Shown piece by piece: positions 51,903 to 60,871 of a DNA stretch of 64,000 nt. The notes beneath the pieces were generated by a model. The model worked only from the letters and a program-made list of their open reading frames with translations. It did no database searches and had not been told where the DNA came from. Position 1 is the first letter of the stretch; each line of letters begins with the position of its first letter. The stretch lies in the NCBI GenBank assembly GCA_029222685.1, contig JARHVB010000018.1, forward strand, positions 1 through 64,000, read 5' to 3'. A program made the position numbers and the translations under genes. The DNA is from Terripilifer ovatus (GTDB taxonomy: Bacteria; Pseudomonadota; Alphaproteobacteria; Rhizobiales; Beijerinckiaceae).

Positions 51903-52666
51903 GGCGCGGCTTCAATTTCCCGGGTCTGGCTTTCCTGCAGGGCCTTGTGGGGCTGGCGCTGTTCGTCTGGGTCTGGCATCTCATCGTCGCCAGCGGCGCC
52001 GTTCCCCGCGCCTTCCTGCCCTCGCCCGAGGCGACCTGGAACGCCTTCGTGCGTGGCGTCACCATCGGCGACATGCGCGAGCAATTGCTGGGCACCGTAC
52101 TGCGGATGATCAACGGCTGGCTGCTGGCGAGCCTCGTCGGCATCGCGCTCGGCAGCGCCATCGGCATTTCCGAGACCCTGCGCAACTATCTGCGCCCGAC
52201 CCTGGCTTTTGCCCGGGCGCTGCCGGCCTCGGCGGTGGTGCCGGTGGCGATCGCGCTGGTCGGCCTGACGCCTGGCATGGTGCTGGGCGTCATCGTCTTC
52301 GGCTCGATCTGGCCGACCCTGCTGGCGACGGTCCAGGGCTTCGCCATGGTCGATCCGCGCCTGGTCGAGGTATCGCGCGCGCTGCACCTGTCGCGCTTCG
52401 ACTTCATCTGGAAAATCGGCCTGCCGAATGCGGTGCCCGACATCATTACCGGCATGCGGCTGTCGCTCACCGTGGCGCTGATCCTCGCCATCGTCGGTGA
52501 GATGCTGGCCGGGCAGGAAGGCCTCGGCAAGGCGATCCTGCTGGCGGCGCGCATGTTCCGCGCGCCTGATCTTTATGCAGGCATCGTGCTGCTCGGCCTG
52601 GTCGGCCTCGTCAGCAGCTACGGCCTGCTGCTGGTCGAGCGGCGCGTGGCGCGGTGGCGGCGCTGA
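51899..52666 (+). CDS. ABC transporter permease (SsuC-like), second
   Basis: 255 residues, six membrane helices and an EAA loop VDPRLVEVSRALHLSRFDFIWKIGLPNAVPDIITGMRLSLTVAL. The start ATG 51899 overlaps the previous stop. The presence of two different permease genes means a heterodimeric channel, less common than the homodimer in this family. Confidence 0.93.
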   Translation: MRRGFNFPGLAFLQGLVGLALFVWVWHLIVASGAVPRAFLPSPEATWNAFVRGVTIGDMREQLLGTVLRMINGWLLASLVGIALGSAIGISETLRNYLRPTLAFARALPASAVVPVAIALVGLTPGMVLGVIVFGSIWPTLLATVQGFAMVDPRLVEVSRALHLSRFDFIWKIGLPNAVPDIITGMRLSLTVALILAIVGEMLAGQEGLGKAILLAARMFRAPDLYAGIVLLGLVGLVSSYGLLLVERRVARWRR

Positions 52667-52802
52667 AAAAGCGCCGCTTTAATATGCTTTCCGGCAACGC
52701 CCTGTGGACAACTACCCCCATGACTCGCTAGGTTTGGGACATCTGTAACAACACGAAAATATAAGCCGTGAGCCGAGCACGCCTGCGGCATGGGGGTCGA
52801 CA

Positions 52803-54032
52803 ATGCCTGAAGATACCAAGATTGGCGGCAATCATTTCAGCGTTGGCGGGGTCCTCCTCGACCGGCCGTTCCGCATCCGCCGCCTCGGCCATTTCGGTCT
52901 GGACGTGCGCGACATCGAAGCCGGCGTGAAATTCTATACGGAAATGTTTGGGCTGAAGATCGCCGATCCGATCGATTTCGGCTCGCGGCTCCCGCCTGAA
53001 GAGCAGGGCAAGCATGGACCCAGCGTTGGCTATTTCATGCGCCATGGCACCGACCATCATTCCTTCGTGCTGTTTCCGATCCGGGTGCGCCGCATGATGC
53101 TCCGGCATCTCGGGGAGAACATGACGATCAACCAGATCACCTGGCAGGTCGGCAGCCTGCGCGAGGTGGTCGAGGGATCGGGCTGGCTGAAGGAGACCGG
53201 CATCAAGATCGCCCGCGCCGGCCGCGACAATCCTGGCTCCAACTGGCACGCCTATCCGCTCGATCCGGAAGGCCATACCAATGAAATCTACTATGGCATC
53301 GAGCAGATCGGCTGGGACGGGTTGAGCAAGCCGAAGGGCATGCATCGGCGCGACTATCACCAATCGCCGACCCTGCCGCATCGCTCCGAATTCGCCGAGG
53401 TGGAAGAGGGCTTCGAGGCCGGCGTCGATATTCTGAAGGCCAACCGCTTCAAGGAGCCTCTGGAAGAGACATACGATGTCGGCGGCATCCTGCTGGCACG
53501 GCCGTTCAAGGTGACGAAGATCGGGCCGATCCGGATCTTCGTGAAGGACGTCGAGGATGTGACGACCTTCTATCGCGACGCCATGGGCCTGAAGGTGACC
53601 GAAGAGGTCGTCTGGAACGGTCACCGCTGCGTGTTCCTGCGCGCCAACAACGAACATCACTCGCTGGCGATCTATCCGGCCGCCTTGCGCGAGGAGCTTG
53701 GCCTGAGCCCGCACACGTCGCTGTTCTCCTGCGGCTTCCAGGTCGCCGACTATACGCAGTTGCGCAATGCCGTGAGCTTTCTGCAGGAGAAGGGCGTGAC
53801 GGTCCGCAAGCTGCCGCCGGAGCTGTTTCCCGGCATCGACTATTCGGCCTTCGCCATCGATCCCGACGGCCATGCCATCCAGCTTTATTACTACATGGAG
53901 CAGATCGGCTGGGACGGCCGGCCGATGCCGGCTTCGCAGCGGCGCAAGATCGACAACGAAAACTGGCCCGAATATGTGCCGGCGCAGACTGATACCTATA
54001 ACGGCGAGGTTTATCTCGGCCCGTGGAATTAG
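52803..54032 (+). CDS. Two-domain VOC protein (extradiol dioxygenase-like, type I fold)
   Basis: 409 residues made of two VOC units (about 24-170 and 235-370) joined by a linker. Unit 1 keeps a possible metal triad: His30 (RLGHFG), His85/His86 (DHHSF) and Glu161 (GHTNEIYYG). In unit 2 the first His is Pro242 and the Glu is Gln360, though HH remains at 285-286. In BphC-type enzymes the second unit carries the iron; here it would be the first. Ring cleavage or another VOC reaction is possible. It is followed by a repeat and then the second FAH gene. Confidence 0.8.
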   Translation: MPEDTKIGGNHFSVGGVLLDRPFRIRRLGHFGLDVRDIEAGVKFYTEMFGLKIADPIDFGSRLPPEEQGKHGPSVGYFMRHGTDHHSFVLFPIRVRRMMLRHLGENMTINQITWQVGSLREVVEGSGWLKETGIKIARAGRDNPGSNWHAYPLDPEGHTNEIYYGIEQIGWDGLSKPKGMHRRDYHQSPTLPHRSEFAEVEEGFEAGVDILKANRFKEPLEETYDVGGILLARPFKVTKIGPIRIFVKDVEDVTTFYRDAMGLKVTEEVVWNGHRCVFLRANNEHHSLAIYPAALREELGLSPHTSLFSCGFQVADYTQLRNAVSFLQEKGVTVRKLPPELFPGIDYSAFAIDPDGHAIQLYYYMEQIGWDGRPMPASQRRKIDNENWPEYVPAQTDTYNGEVYLGPWN

Positions 54033-54134
54033 AGCATTTTCGAGCGAAGTGGATGCCGGTTCGCGTGAAGAAAATGCGTCAAAACAAAAACCTAGAGCTC
54101 GGTTCTGATTCCATCAGAACCGAAAAAGCTCTAG
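54030..54134. repeat. RIME-like Hyphomicrobiales intergenic mosaic element
   Basis: About 105 bases with two palindromes: GCATTTTC (54034-54041) pairs with GAAAATGC (54070-54077), and CTAGAGC (54092-54098) pairs with GCTCTAG (54128-54134), with an inner GGTTCTGAT-TCC-ATCAGAACC (54101-54121). The shape and the sequence match the RIME-type elements found in many copies in rhizobial genomes. It may also end the VOC gene's transcript. Confidence 0.85.
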
Positions 54135-54205
54135 CCTGCAGGAAACCAATCGCAAGATCTGCCGATCGCTGACGATCGGTTGGAGCAACAGAGAAGGACT
54201 ACATC

Positions 54206-55114
54206 GTGAAGTTTCTGACCTATAAATCCGGCAAAGAGTTGCGTGTCGGCGTTCTCGACGATGAGCTTGGCGTGCTCGACGTGTCGCTGGCGGCGAAGAA
54301 ATTGCTGAAGGAAAATCTCCCCGACACCTTGCGGGGCATCGTCGAGGGTGGCCCGAAAGCGCTGTCGATCGCCAAGAAGACCCTGAAAGCCGCGCAGGCG
54401 AAGTCGAAGGGCCTGTTCACGCCGCTGTCGAAGGTGAAGATCGCGACGCCGCTGCCGGGTGCCACCAAGAACATCTTCTGCGTCGGCCGCAACTACAAGG
54501 CGCACATCGAGGAAATGGCTGCCTCAGCGGGCAATCCGCCGAACTATCCGAAAATGCCCGAGTTCTTCTCCAAGCCGCCGACCACCATCGTCGGGCCTGA
54601 AGACAAGGTCGAGCGCCACGCCGCCTATACCGACAAGCTCGATTACGAAGTCGAACTCGCCGTCGTTATCGGCAAGAAAGGCCGCAACATTTCCGAAGCC
54701 AATGCGCTCAAGCACATCTTCGGCTATACGGTCGTCAACGATATCACGGCGCGCGATGCGCAGCGCAACCACGGCCAGTTCTTCAAGGGCAAGAGCTACG
54801 ACACGTTCTGCCCGATCGGGCCGATCGTGGTGACGCCGGATGAATTCGGCGAGCCGGGCGGCCACAAGTTGACCTTGAAGGTGAACGGCAAGATCCGCCA
54901 GGACTCGAACACGTCCGATCTCTATTTCGGCGTGCCGCGCATCATCGAAAGCCTGTCCGGCGCGTTGACGCTGGAGCCAGGCGACGTCATCGCCACCGGC
55001 ACCCCGTCGGGCGTCGCCGCCGGCATGAAGACGCCGGAATGGCTGCAGGTTGGCGACGTCGTCGAAGCCGAAGTCGAAGGCATCGGCGTGCTGCGCAACA
55101 AGATCGTCGATTGA
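54206..55114 (+). CDS. Fumarylacetoacetate hydrolase (FAH)-family protein, second
   Basis: 302 residues. Conserved: FCVGRNYKAHIEEMA, LDYEVELAVVIGKKGRNIS (metal Glu residues), GYTVVNDITARDAQRNHGQFFKGKSYDTFCPIGP and TGTPSGVAAGMKTPEWLQVGDVVEAEVEGIGVLRN. This is the classic long FAH domain of hydratase/isomerases in homoprotocatechuate breakdown and of acylpyruvases. GGGAAGGA-type ribosome site is just upstream (GAGAAGGA). The amidohydrolase gene follows after about 100 bases. Confidence 0.9.
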   Translation: MKFLTYKSGKELRVGVLDDELGVLDVSLAAKKLLKENLPDTLRGIVEGGPKALSIAKKTLKAAQAKSKGLFTPLSKVKIATPLPGATKNIFCVGRNYKAHIEEMAASAGNPPNYPKMPEFFSKPPTTIVGPEDKVERHAAYTDKLDYEVELAVVIGKKGRNISEANALKHIFGYTVVNDITARDAQRNHGQFFKGKSYDTFCPIGPIVVTPDEFGEPGGHKLTLKVNGKIRQDSNTSDLYFGVPRIIESLSGALTLEPGDVIATGTPSGVAAGMKTPEWLQVGDVVEAEVEGIGVLRNKIVD

Positions 55115-55212
55115 TTTTTACCCGCGCCCGTTTTCAAACCAAACGGGCGCGGCCTTTACCAAGAACAAGACGTCAGCATTCGCTTCAGCAGGGAGGCGGC
55201 TTACGCCGTTAG

Positions 55213-56235
55213 ATGCTCATGGCCATCGACATGCACGCGCACTGGCTGCCCGAAGAGTTCTGCGACGCGCTGCGCGCGCGTAGCGCGCCGCCGTTCATCC
55301 GCCGCAAGGATGACGGTCATGAATATCTGGAATCGAGTTTCAACTCCTCGCCGCTGACGGCGCGCGAAACGCCGGAACAGCGCATCGCCGAGATGGACAG
55401 CAACGGTGTTGAACGCGGCGTGCTGTCGCTGACGACGGTCTATGGCGTCGAACGTCTGCCAAGCGCCGAATCGGTGCCGCTGTGCCGCGCCTTCAACGAT
55501 GCGGTGGCGGCCGCCTGCGCCAAATATCCCGATCGGTTTTCCGGCCTCGCCGCGCTGCCGGTGGCGGATATGAACGATACGCTGGCTGAGTTCGCGCGTG
55601 TCATGGCGCTTCCTGGCATGGTCGGCGCCCTGCTGCCGGGCGACGGCTTTTTGTCGATCAAGCGTGCCGAAAAGTTCAGGCCGTTCTTCGAGGCGGCCGA
55701 CAAGGCCGGCGCGATCCTGCTGGTGCACTACGGCAAGATCGCCGACGATGCGGACGGGCCGAAGGTCGATGCTTCCGACAACGGCCATTCGCGTGTCGGC
55801 ACGCTCGACATGCAGGCGCGCATCTCCTCCAACATGATCACGTTCTGCATGACGGATTTTCTCAAGCCCTACAGGAACGTCTCGGTGCTGCTGCACAATC
55901 TTGGCGGCAACATCCCTTACGAGATCGATCGCCTCGATCATCGCAGCATGCTCGACCGGCCGCAGGACGAGTTACCGTCGAAGCGCATCAGAGAGGCGCC
56001 GGTTCTGGTCGATTGCAATTCGCTCGGCGCCAAGCCGATCGAACTGGCGGTCGATTGCTATGGTGCCGATCGCATCGTGTTCGGTTCGGACGGAACCGAC
56101 TTCGGCATGAACTGGACGCAAAAGGCGATTGCCGAGGCGCGGATTTCCGATGCCGACAAGGAGGCGATCCTGTTCGGCAATGCGTTGCGCGCGCTTGCGA
56201 AGGTACATAGGCCGCGCGCTGCGGCGGCGGAATAG
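55213..56235 (+). CDS. Amidohydrolase-2 family protein (ACMSD/decarboxylase-like)
   Basis: 340 residues; a second ATG two codons in (55219) is also possible. The family motif MHAHWLPEEF (His8, His10 by the first start) and the late SDGTDFG segment with the metal Asp are present. Members such as alpha-amino-beta-carboxymuconate semialdehyde decarboxylase, gamma-resorcylate and 5-carboxyvanillate decarboxylases remove CO2 from aromatic or muconate compounds. The middle HNLGG segment matches the fourth metal ligand. It probably works with the FAH enzyme just upstream. Confidence 0.87.
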   Translation: MLMAIDMHAHWLPEEFCDALRARSAPPFIRRKDDGHEYLESSFNSSPLTARETPEQRIAEMDSNGVERGVLSLTTVYGVERLPSAESVPLCRAFNDAVAAACAKYPDRFSGLAALPVADMNDTLAEFARVMALPGMVGALLPGDGFLSIKRAEKFRPFFEAADKAGAILLVHYGKIADDADGPKVDASDNGHSRVGTLDMQARISSNMITFCMTDFLKPYRNVSVLLHNLGGNIPYEIDRLDHRSMLDRPQDELPSKRIREAPVLVDCNSLGAKPIELAVDCYGADRIVFGSDGTDFGMNWTQKAIAEARISDADKEAILFGNALRALAKVHRPRAAAAE

Positions 56236-56278
56236 CCGACGCTTTCCTTCTCCCGTGGAATACGAGAAGGAAAGAGAG

Positions 56279-56593
56279 CTACGGCTCGAAGAACAGCCGG
56301 ACGACGTCGGCGTCGCCGGAATCGACGATGGGCACCTGGGCGAAGGTCGCTTCCATGTCGGGATACAGCTGCATCGGCAGATGGATTTCGGTGAGGTGGG
56401 TTTTCGACAGCCTGCCGGAGACAACCGCCTTTTCCAGCAATTCGACCAGTTCGTCCTCGCTGCGCGGAAATTCGGTGAGTGTCAGGGAGGTTTTACCGAG
56501 GCTCGGCAGAACGGCGTGAAGCATCTGTTCGAATTCCGGCATCGACAGCTCCGGTGTCGGCGATTGCGGCATCGACAATTCGGGCATCGGCAT
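56279..56593 (-). CDS. Small conserved protein of unknown function
   Basis: 104 residues beginning with a repeated Met/Pro-rich segment (MPMPELSMPQSPTPELSMPEF), then an alpha/beta-like part with LVELLEKAVVSGRLSKTHLTEIHLPM and a DADVVRLFFEP end. No family recognised, no signal peptide. It lies between the catabolic region and the cellulose operon, on the strand of the latter, and is transcribed alone after the repeats at 56742-56795. Confidence 0.55.
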   Translation of the reverse strand: MPMPELSMPQSPTPELSMPEFEQMLHAVLPSLGKTSLTLTEFPRSEDELVELLEKAVVSGRLSKTHLTEIHLPMQLYPDMEATFAQVPIVDSGDADVVRLFFEP

Positions 56594-56907
56594 GGCGACT
56601 CCTGGGCACAGGCAGAGCGTCCCGTGGGCGCGCGGATATGGCGCGCGACGAAAATGCTTTGCTTTTAACTAGATGCGTCTTGCCGATCCGAGGGGAGCGA
56701 AAAACGCAATGACAACGCAAATATGACATCTGCCGTCATTTGCAATGCTGCAGATGCACAAATCCAATTTACCGCAATGCTGCAACTGCACAAATGATTT
56801 ATTCGGCATCGGCAGCAACGGTTTAACGCCCTGATATTGCCTCGAGTTCCGCCAACTTGGCAATAAAGTTGCGGTTATCTGACGGCTGACCGACGACTGT
56901 CTGACGG
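56594..56907. promoter_or_regulatory. Interval with tandem repeats between bcsN and the small gene
   Basis: About 310 bases without a gene. Two 22-base direct repeats, GCAATGCTGCAGATGCACAAAT-like, start at 56742 and 56774, spaced by 32 bases (three helical turns) and differing at two positions. A second set, TCTGACGGCT-like, occurs three times at about 56878-56916, running into the bcsN stop. They may be operators for the leftward small gene. Confidence 0.55.
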
Positions 56908-58077
56908 CTATCTGACGCTTGGCGGGCGGTAGGGATCCTGGGTGGCCGGGCCGCGATAGGCCTGCGGCGGCAGGCTGGTGTTCAGCCGCTGTTGCGGCTG
57001 CGGCACCGGCCCGCCGGCAACACCGCCTTGCTGTTGCGGCACCGGCGCCAGATAGCGCGGCCCCGTCGGCTGCTGCTGTGTGATCATTGGGGCCGCCTGC
57101 GGCTCGACGGGCGCCGGTGCTGCCATCGGATTTGTCATGGGCCGCGTTGTCGTCTGCGCCTCGTCGTCGTCCTTGGGCGGGCGGGCCGCCGCGCGCCTGG
57201 CAGGCTTCGACTTGGCGCGTGGCGCTGCTGCCTGGCGTGGCGCAGACCCGCCGTTCAGGGCGCTTTCCAGGGTGCCCTGGTTGACCGGTACTGCCACGGC
57301 GGTGACGCGTCCCGCCGATAGGGCGGAGACGGGCGATGTCACCGGCTCAAGGGATTTGCGATCCATCGCCAGAATGCGCATGAGCGCATCGGGTTCGCCC
57401 ATCTGCAGGGCTTCCACATAGCCCGCCAGTTGATCGACGGTGGTGTTGTTGTGGCACAGGCGGACGCGGATCGAGGCCGGGGTGCCGCGGCCGCTTATGA
57501 GCGAACCCATCTTGGCGAAGCCGGAGCGGTTCTGGCCGACGGAGCGCATGTCGTCGATCCATTGCCAGGCGAAAATGCAACGCGCGCCGTTGGCCTGCTT
57601 GCCAATGGCGAGACCGAACGTGCCGAAAGCATTCTGCATCGGCCGCGTGACAATGTTCATCGGCGTATTGGGGAAGCGCGCCAGGATTTCGGTGCGGATG
57701 CCGCGTTCCGACGGCTTGCTCATCTGCAACTGGTCGCGGCCGCCCGGCTGCGCGGTGTCGGTTTCGATGCTGACTTCCAGAATGTCTTCCGCCTTCGAAT
57801 AGGCGTCCCAGCCCATGACGATCTCCTGGCGGGAGCCGTTGGCGTAATGACGCTCGCGAATGCGCGTCACCGCGCCGGCCTCGATCGGCAGCAGCATCAG
57901 CGCCTGGGCGAAACTTGCCGAGCCGTTGGGGCTGGCAACAGGAATGGTCGCGACTGCGGGACTTTCGTCGCGCGCGAAAAGCCTGCTTTCGCTCGTTGAA
58001 CTGCCGCAGGCGCCGAGCGTGAGAACGAGCGGCAACAGGAAGCAGGGCGGGAGAGATTTGACGAGGTAGCGTTTCAT
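56908..58077 (-). CDS. bcsN: Cellulose biosynthesis protein BcsN
   Basis: 389 residues, ATG 58077. A lipoprotein signal with lipobox LGACG gives a lipidated Cys near residue 24. The body fits the BcsN pattern: SFAQALMLLPIEAGAVTRIRERHYANGSRQEIV, ALGKQANGARCIFAWQWIDDMR and RVRLCHNNTTVDQLAGYVEAL. The C-terminal 120 residues are Pro/Ala/Gln-rich. BcsN is a rhizobial member of cellulose operons with unknown biochemical role. It starts two bases after the stop of the upstream gene and ends the operon. Confidence 0.9.
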   Translation of the reverse strand: MKRYLVKSLPPCFLLPLVLTLGACGSSTSESRLFARDESPAVATIPVASPNGSASFAQALMLLPIEAGAVTRIRERHYANGSRQEIVMGWDAYSKAEDILEVSIETDTAQPGGRDQLQMSKPSERGIRTEILARFPNTPMNIVTRPMQNAFGTFGLAIGKQANGARCIFAWQWIDDMRSVGQNRSGFAKMGSLISGRGTPASIRVRLCHNNTTVDQLAGYVEALQMGEPDALMRILAMDRKSLEPVTSPVSALSAGRVTAVAVPVNQGTLESALNGGSAPRQAAAPRAKSKPARRAAARPPKDDDEAQTTTRPMTNPMAAPAPVEPQAAPMITQQQPTGPRYLAPVPQQQGGVAGGPVPQPQQRLNTSLPPQAYRGPATQDPYRPPSVR

Positions 58078-58078
58078 C

Positions 58079-60871
58079 TCAAGGGCTCCCCTCATCGATG
58101 ATGGCCGGTGTCGTAAACTCCCTCGACGCCAGCGGCTGCTTGCTGTCGAGGCTGCCGAAGACCTGCCGCGCATCGCCATCGCGACCGAGCTTGATCAGCG
58201 CCCAGCCGCGAATCAGGCGCAGGTCGATCGGCTCCGGCATGGTCTCGGCCCGCCGGTCGAGAACGTCGAGCGCCGCCTGGTATTGCTGGTCGTTGTAACG
58301 GCCGGCGGCTTCGCGGCCGAGATCGTCGGTGGCCTTTGCCAGCGGCGCGCGAGAGGGCGCGCTCGGCAGCGGTTCGGTATCGAGCAACTGCTTCGGCTTC
58401 AGGAAGGCGAGCAGAGACAGGGTCTGCGCGGTCGGTGACGACGCGTTCGGCGAAGACATGGCGACCGACGTGGTTTCAATCGTCGAGACCGGCGAGTGGT
58501 CGAACCGCAACCGGCTCTGGCGGCCGGGTCCGGGTCCCTGTTGCTGGGTGGGGGCAGGCATCTGCATGAATTGCATGGCATTGCCCATGGCCGCGTTCGG
58601 CGGCGGCACGCGCGGCAATTGTCCAAGTGCGGCGGCTGCGGCTTCCGGATCCTGGCGCATGGCATCGGCGCCGGCGCCGCGCGAGACGCCGCCGGTCGAT
58701 CTGGCGTCCGCTGCCTGTTCCGTCGCCCAGAGCGTGCCGGCAGGCGCCGTCTCGGCGTTGTGCGGGTCGCTGGCGCTCGTGGTGCCGTTCCAGCCGGCGA
58801 GCAGGGTGAAGCCATAGCGCTCGTAAGGCATCGGTCCGACGCCGGGCACGCGCTGCGCTACCAGCGGCTGCGGACCGCGATAATATTCAGGCGCCATCTG
58901 CGTCAGCGTGACGGTACCGTTGGCGGCGATCGGCATGGGCTTGCCCAGGAGCTTGCCGGTGGAAGCGAAGCGCAGCGGATTCTCCGGATTCATCGCAATC
59001 GGGAATTCGTTGGGATTGAGCTTCGGCATCGGCTCCGGGCGCATCGCCCAGGGTGTGTACGGCGCCTGCGGGGCGGAGGTCTGATAGTTCTGCTGATAGC
59101 TCTGCGGACCGCCGTAAGCCTGCCGCGGCAGGCCGATGGTGGGGCGAAGCCCGTTCGCCGGCCGGCCGGACTGGCTGGGAAGTTGCGGCTGCTGCTGATA
59201 GCCGTTCTGGGCGGCGTAATAGGCGCTCATCATCTGCTGGCGCTGCTTCGGCGACGCCGTCAGGAGATCGCAGGCCGCCGGCGGACGGACCGTGCGGTCG
59301 GGAAACAGCAGTCCGACGACTTTCGGAAACAGGCCGTCGTAGCGATTGACCAGTTCGATGAATTCCCGCGAGCGTTTGGCCTTGCGTGCGGACAAGGCCA
59401 GTCCGTAGACCGTGGCCTCCTTGGGCAGCCAGGCGGCGGCGCGCTGAAACCATTCATAGGCGACGTCGTACTGGCAGGAGTTATAGGCGTACCAGGCAAG
59501 GCCCTGGGCGCCTTCGCCCGAGGCCAGATCCTTCGTCACCTGGGCATAACGGAACAGTCGCTCCGGCTCGATATAGGGCGGGATCTCTTTCGTCAGATCG
59601 CGCTCGAGAATATCGATGAACAGAATGGCATTGTTGATCAGCGGCTGCCGCCATGCATAGGCGACTTCTTCGGTCTCGCGATACATGCCGAGTTCGCGCA
59701 GCGAATGGGCGAGGCCGTGGGCGATCATCGCGTCGCCGCCGCGCTCGAGGGCAAGCTTGAACCATTCGAGCGCTTCACGGAACACTTTGGTCTTGTAATA
59801 GTACCAGGCGACGAGGCCGGCCTGGTCGGGATCGCTGGCGCCGCGCGCATAATCCTCGAACGCCTTCAGTTCCGGCGCCGGAATCTCTGTCGGCCGTTCG
59901 TCATGCAGGAAGGCGCTGATACGGGCGCGCGTAATGTCGGTTTGAATCGCGGCGAATTCGCTCTTGCCGTCGGCGCTGACGGCGCCCATGGCGATCAGGG
60001 GTTCGACGTCGTTCATGCGCATCGACGCCATCGCCTTCTGGATCGTGGCGATGCGCACGTCGGATTCGCGGTTGAGCGTCAGGATCGATTTGTAGATCTG
60101 GACGGCGTCCTGGGTCTGCCTGGTCTTGGCGAAGGTTTCGGCGACGGCCCAGAGCACGTCGATGTCGGCGTCCTCGGCGTTGAAGCCGTCCTTCTTGATG
60201 TAGTCGAGAAGATCCTGGAGCTTGCCGGTCCCATAGAGACTCATGACCTTGTTGCGCACGGTCTTGCGCGCCAGCTTCTGCGTCAGTTCGGCCGACGGCT
60301 GCCAGCCGGGCTCGGCGCGGATGCGCTGGTCGATGGCCGCGCGCAGATCGTCGAGCTGATCGGCCGCGAACAGATCCCACAATGCCTGTTCGTCCTCGCC
60401 GCCGGCCTTGGCCTGGTTGTAAAGGTCGTTGGGGACTTCCCAGCCCGGATACAGACGCTGGAGCCGGCGGATTTCGGTCTGCACGCGGTTGGTCTGATTG
60501 AGCGAGGCGTAATAGCGCAGGGCCGAATCGTCCGGCCCTTCGCCGGGCGCAAGCTGCAGCCCTAGACTTGCGGCGGAGCCGATGCCAGAGCCGCCGCCAA
60601 GGACAAGACCTGTTGCGCCGGGAGCCGGCGCCGGCTGCAACGGACTGACAGGTCTCTTCGACAATTCAAGCGCGCTCAGGGGGGATGGCGGCCGATCGAG
60701 AGATGGTGCTGGCGCGGCGCGCGGCGGCGCGGTTTCGCGCGCCGGCGGCTGCGACGGCGTCATGCCTTCGATGATGAAGGTGCCCTGCTGCGCAAGCGCC
60801 GCGTGCGCGGAGAACAGCGCAGCGGCCGAAATGCTCAGAAGTAAACGGCGCGCCGTCAATTTCTGAGGCAT
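58079..60871 (-). CDS. TPR-rich exported protein of the cellulose operon (BcsK/BcsC-like)
   Basis: 930 residues. Signal peptide to about 27 (AHAALAQ). A Pro-rich start precedes a long helical solenoid (about 100-480) with TPR/Sel1-like repeats such as DLVAWYYYKTKVFREALEWFKLALERGGDAMIAHGLAHS and GLAWYAYNSCQYDVAYEWFQRAAAWLPKEA. The rest is Pro/Gln-rich and ends with a further TPR-like unit (GREAAGRYNDQQYQAALDVLDRRAE). In Hyphomicrobiales such a protein takes the place of BcsC. No outer-membrane barrel is visible. It overlaps bcsZ by 16 bases, and the bcsN start follows two bases later. Confidence 0.8.
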   Translation of the reverse strand: MPQKLTARRLLLSISAAALFSAHAALAQQGTFIIEGMTPSQPPARETAPPRAAPAPSLDRPPSPLSALELSKRPVSPLQPAPAPGATGLVLGGGSGIGSAASLGLQLAPGEGPDDSALRYYASLNQTNRVQTEIRRLQRLYPGWEVPNDLYNQAKAGGEDEQALWDLFAADQLDDLRAAIDQRIRAEPGWQPSAELTQKLARKTVRNKVMSLYGTGKLQDLLDYIKKDGFNAEDADIDVLWAVAETFAKTRQTQDAVQIYKSILTLNRESDVRIATIQKAMASMRMNDVEPLIAMGAVSADGKSEFAAIQTDITRARISAFLHDERPTEIPAPELKAFEDYARGASDPDQAGLVAWYYYKTKVFREALEWFKLALERGGDAMIAHGLAHSLRELGMYRETEEVAYAWRQPLINNAILFIDILERDLTKEIPPYIEPERLFRYAQVTKDLASGEGAQGLAWYAYNSCQYDVAYEWFQRAAAWLPKEATVYGLALSARKAKRSREFIELVNRYDGLFPKVVGLLFPDRTVRPPAACDLLTASPKQRQQMMSAYYAAQNGYQQQPQLPSQSGRPANGLRPTIGLPRQAYGGPQSYQQNYQTSAPQAPYTPWAMRPEPMPKLNPNEFPIAMNPENPLRFASTGKLLGKPMPIAANGTVTLTQMAPEYYRGPQPLVAQRVPGVGPMPYERYGFTLLAGWNGTTSASDPHNAETAPAGTLWATEQAADARSTGGVSRGAGADAMRQDPEAAAAALGQLPRVPPPNAAMGNAMQFMQMPAPTQQQGPGPGRQSRLRFDHSPVSTIETTSVAMSSPNASSPTAQTLSLLAFLKPKQLLDTEPLPSAPSRAPLAKATDDLGREAAGRYNDQQYQAALDVLDRRAETMPEPIDLRLIRGWALIKLGRDGDARQVFGSLDSKQPLASREFTTPAIIDEGSP

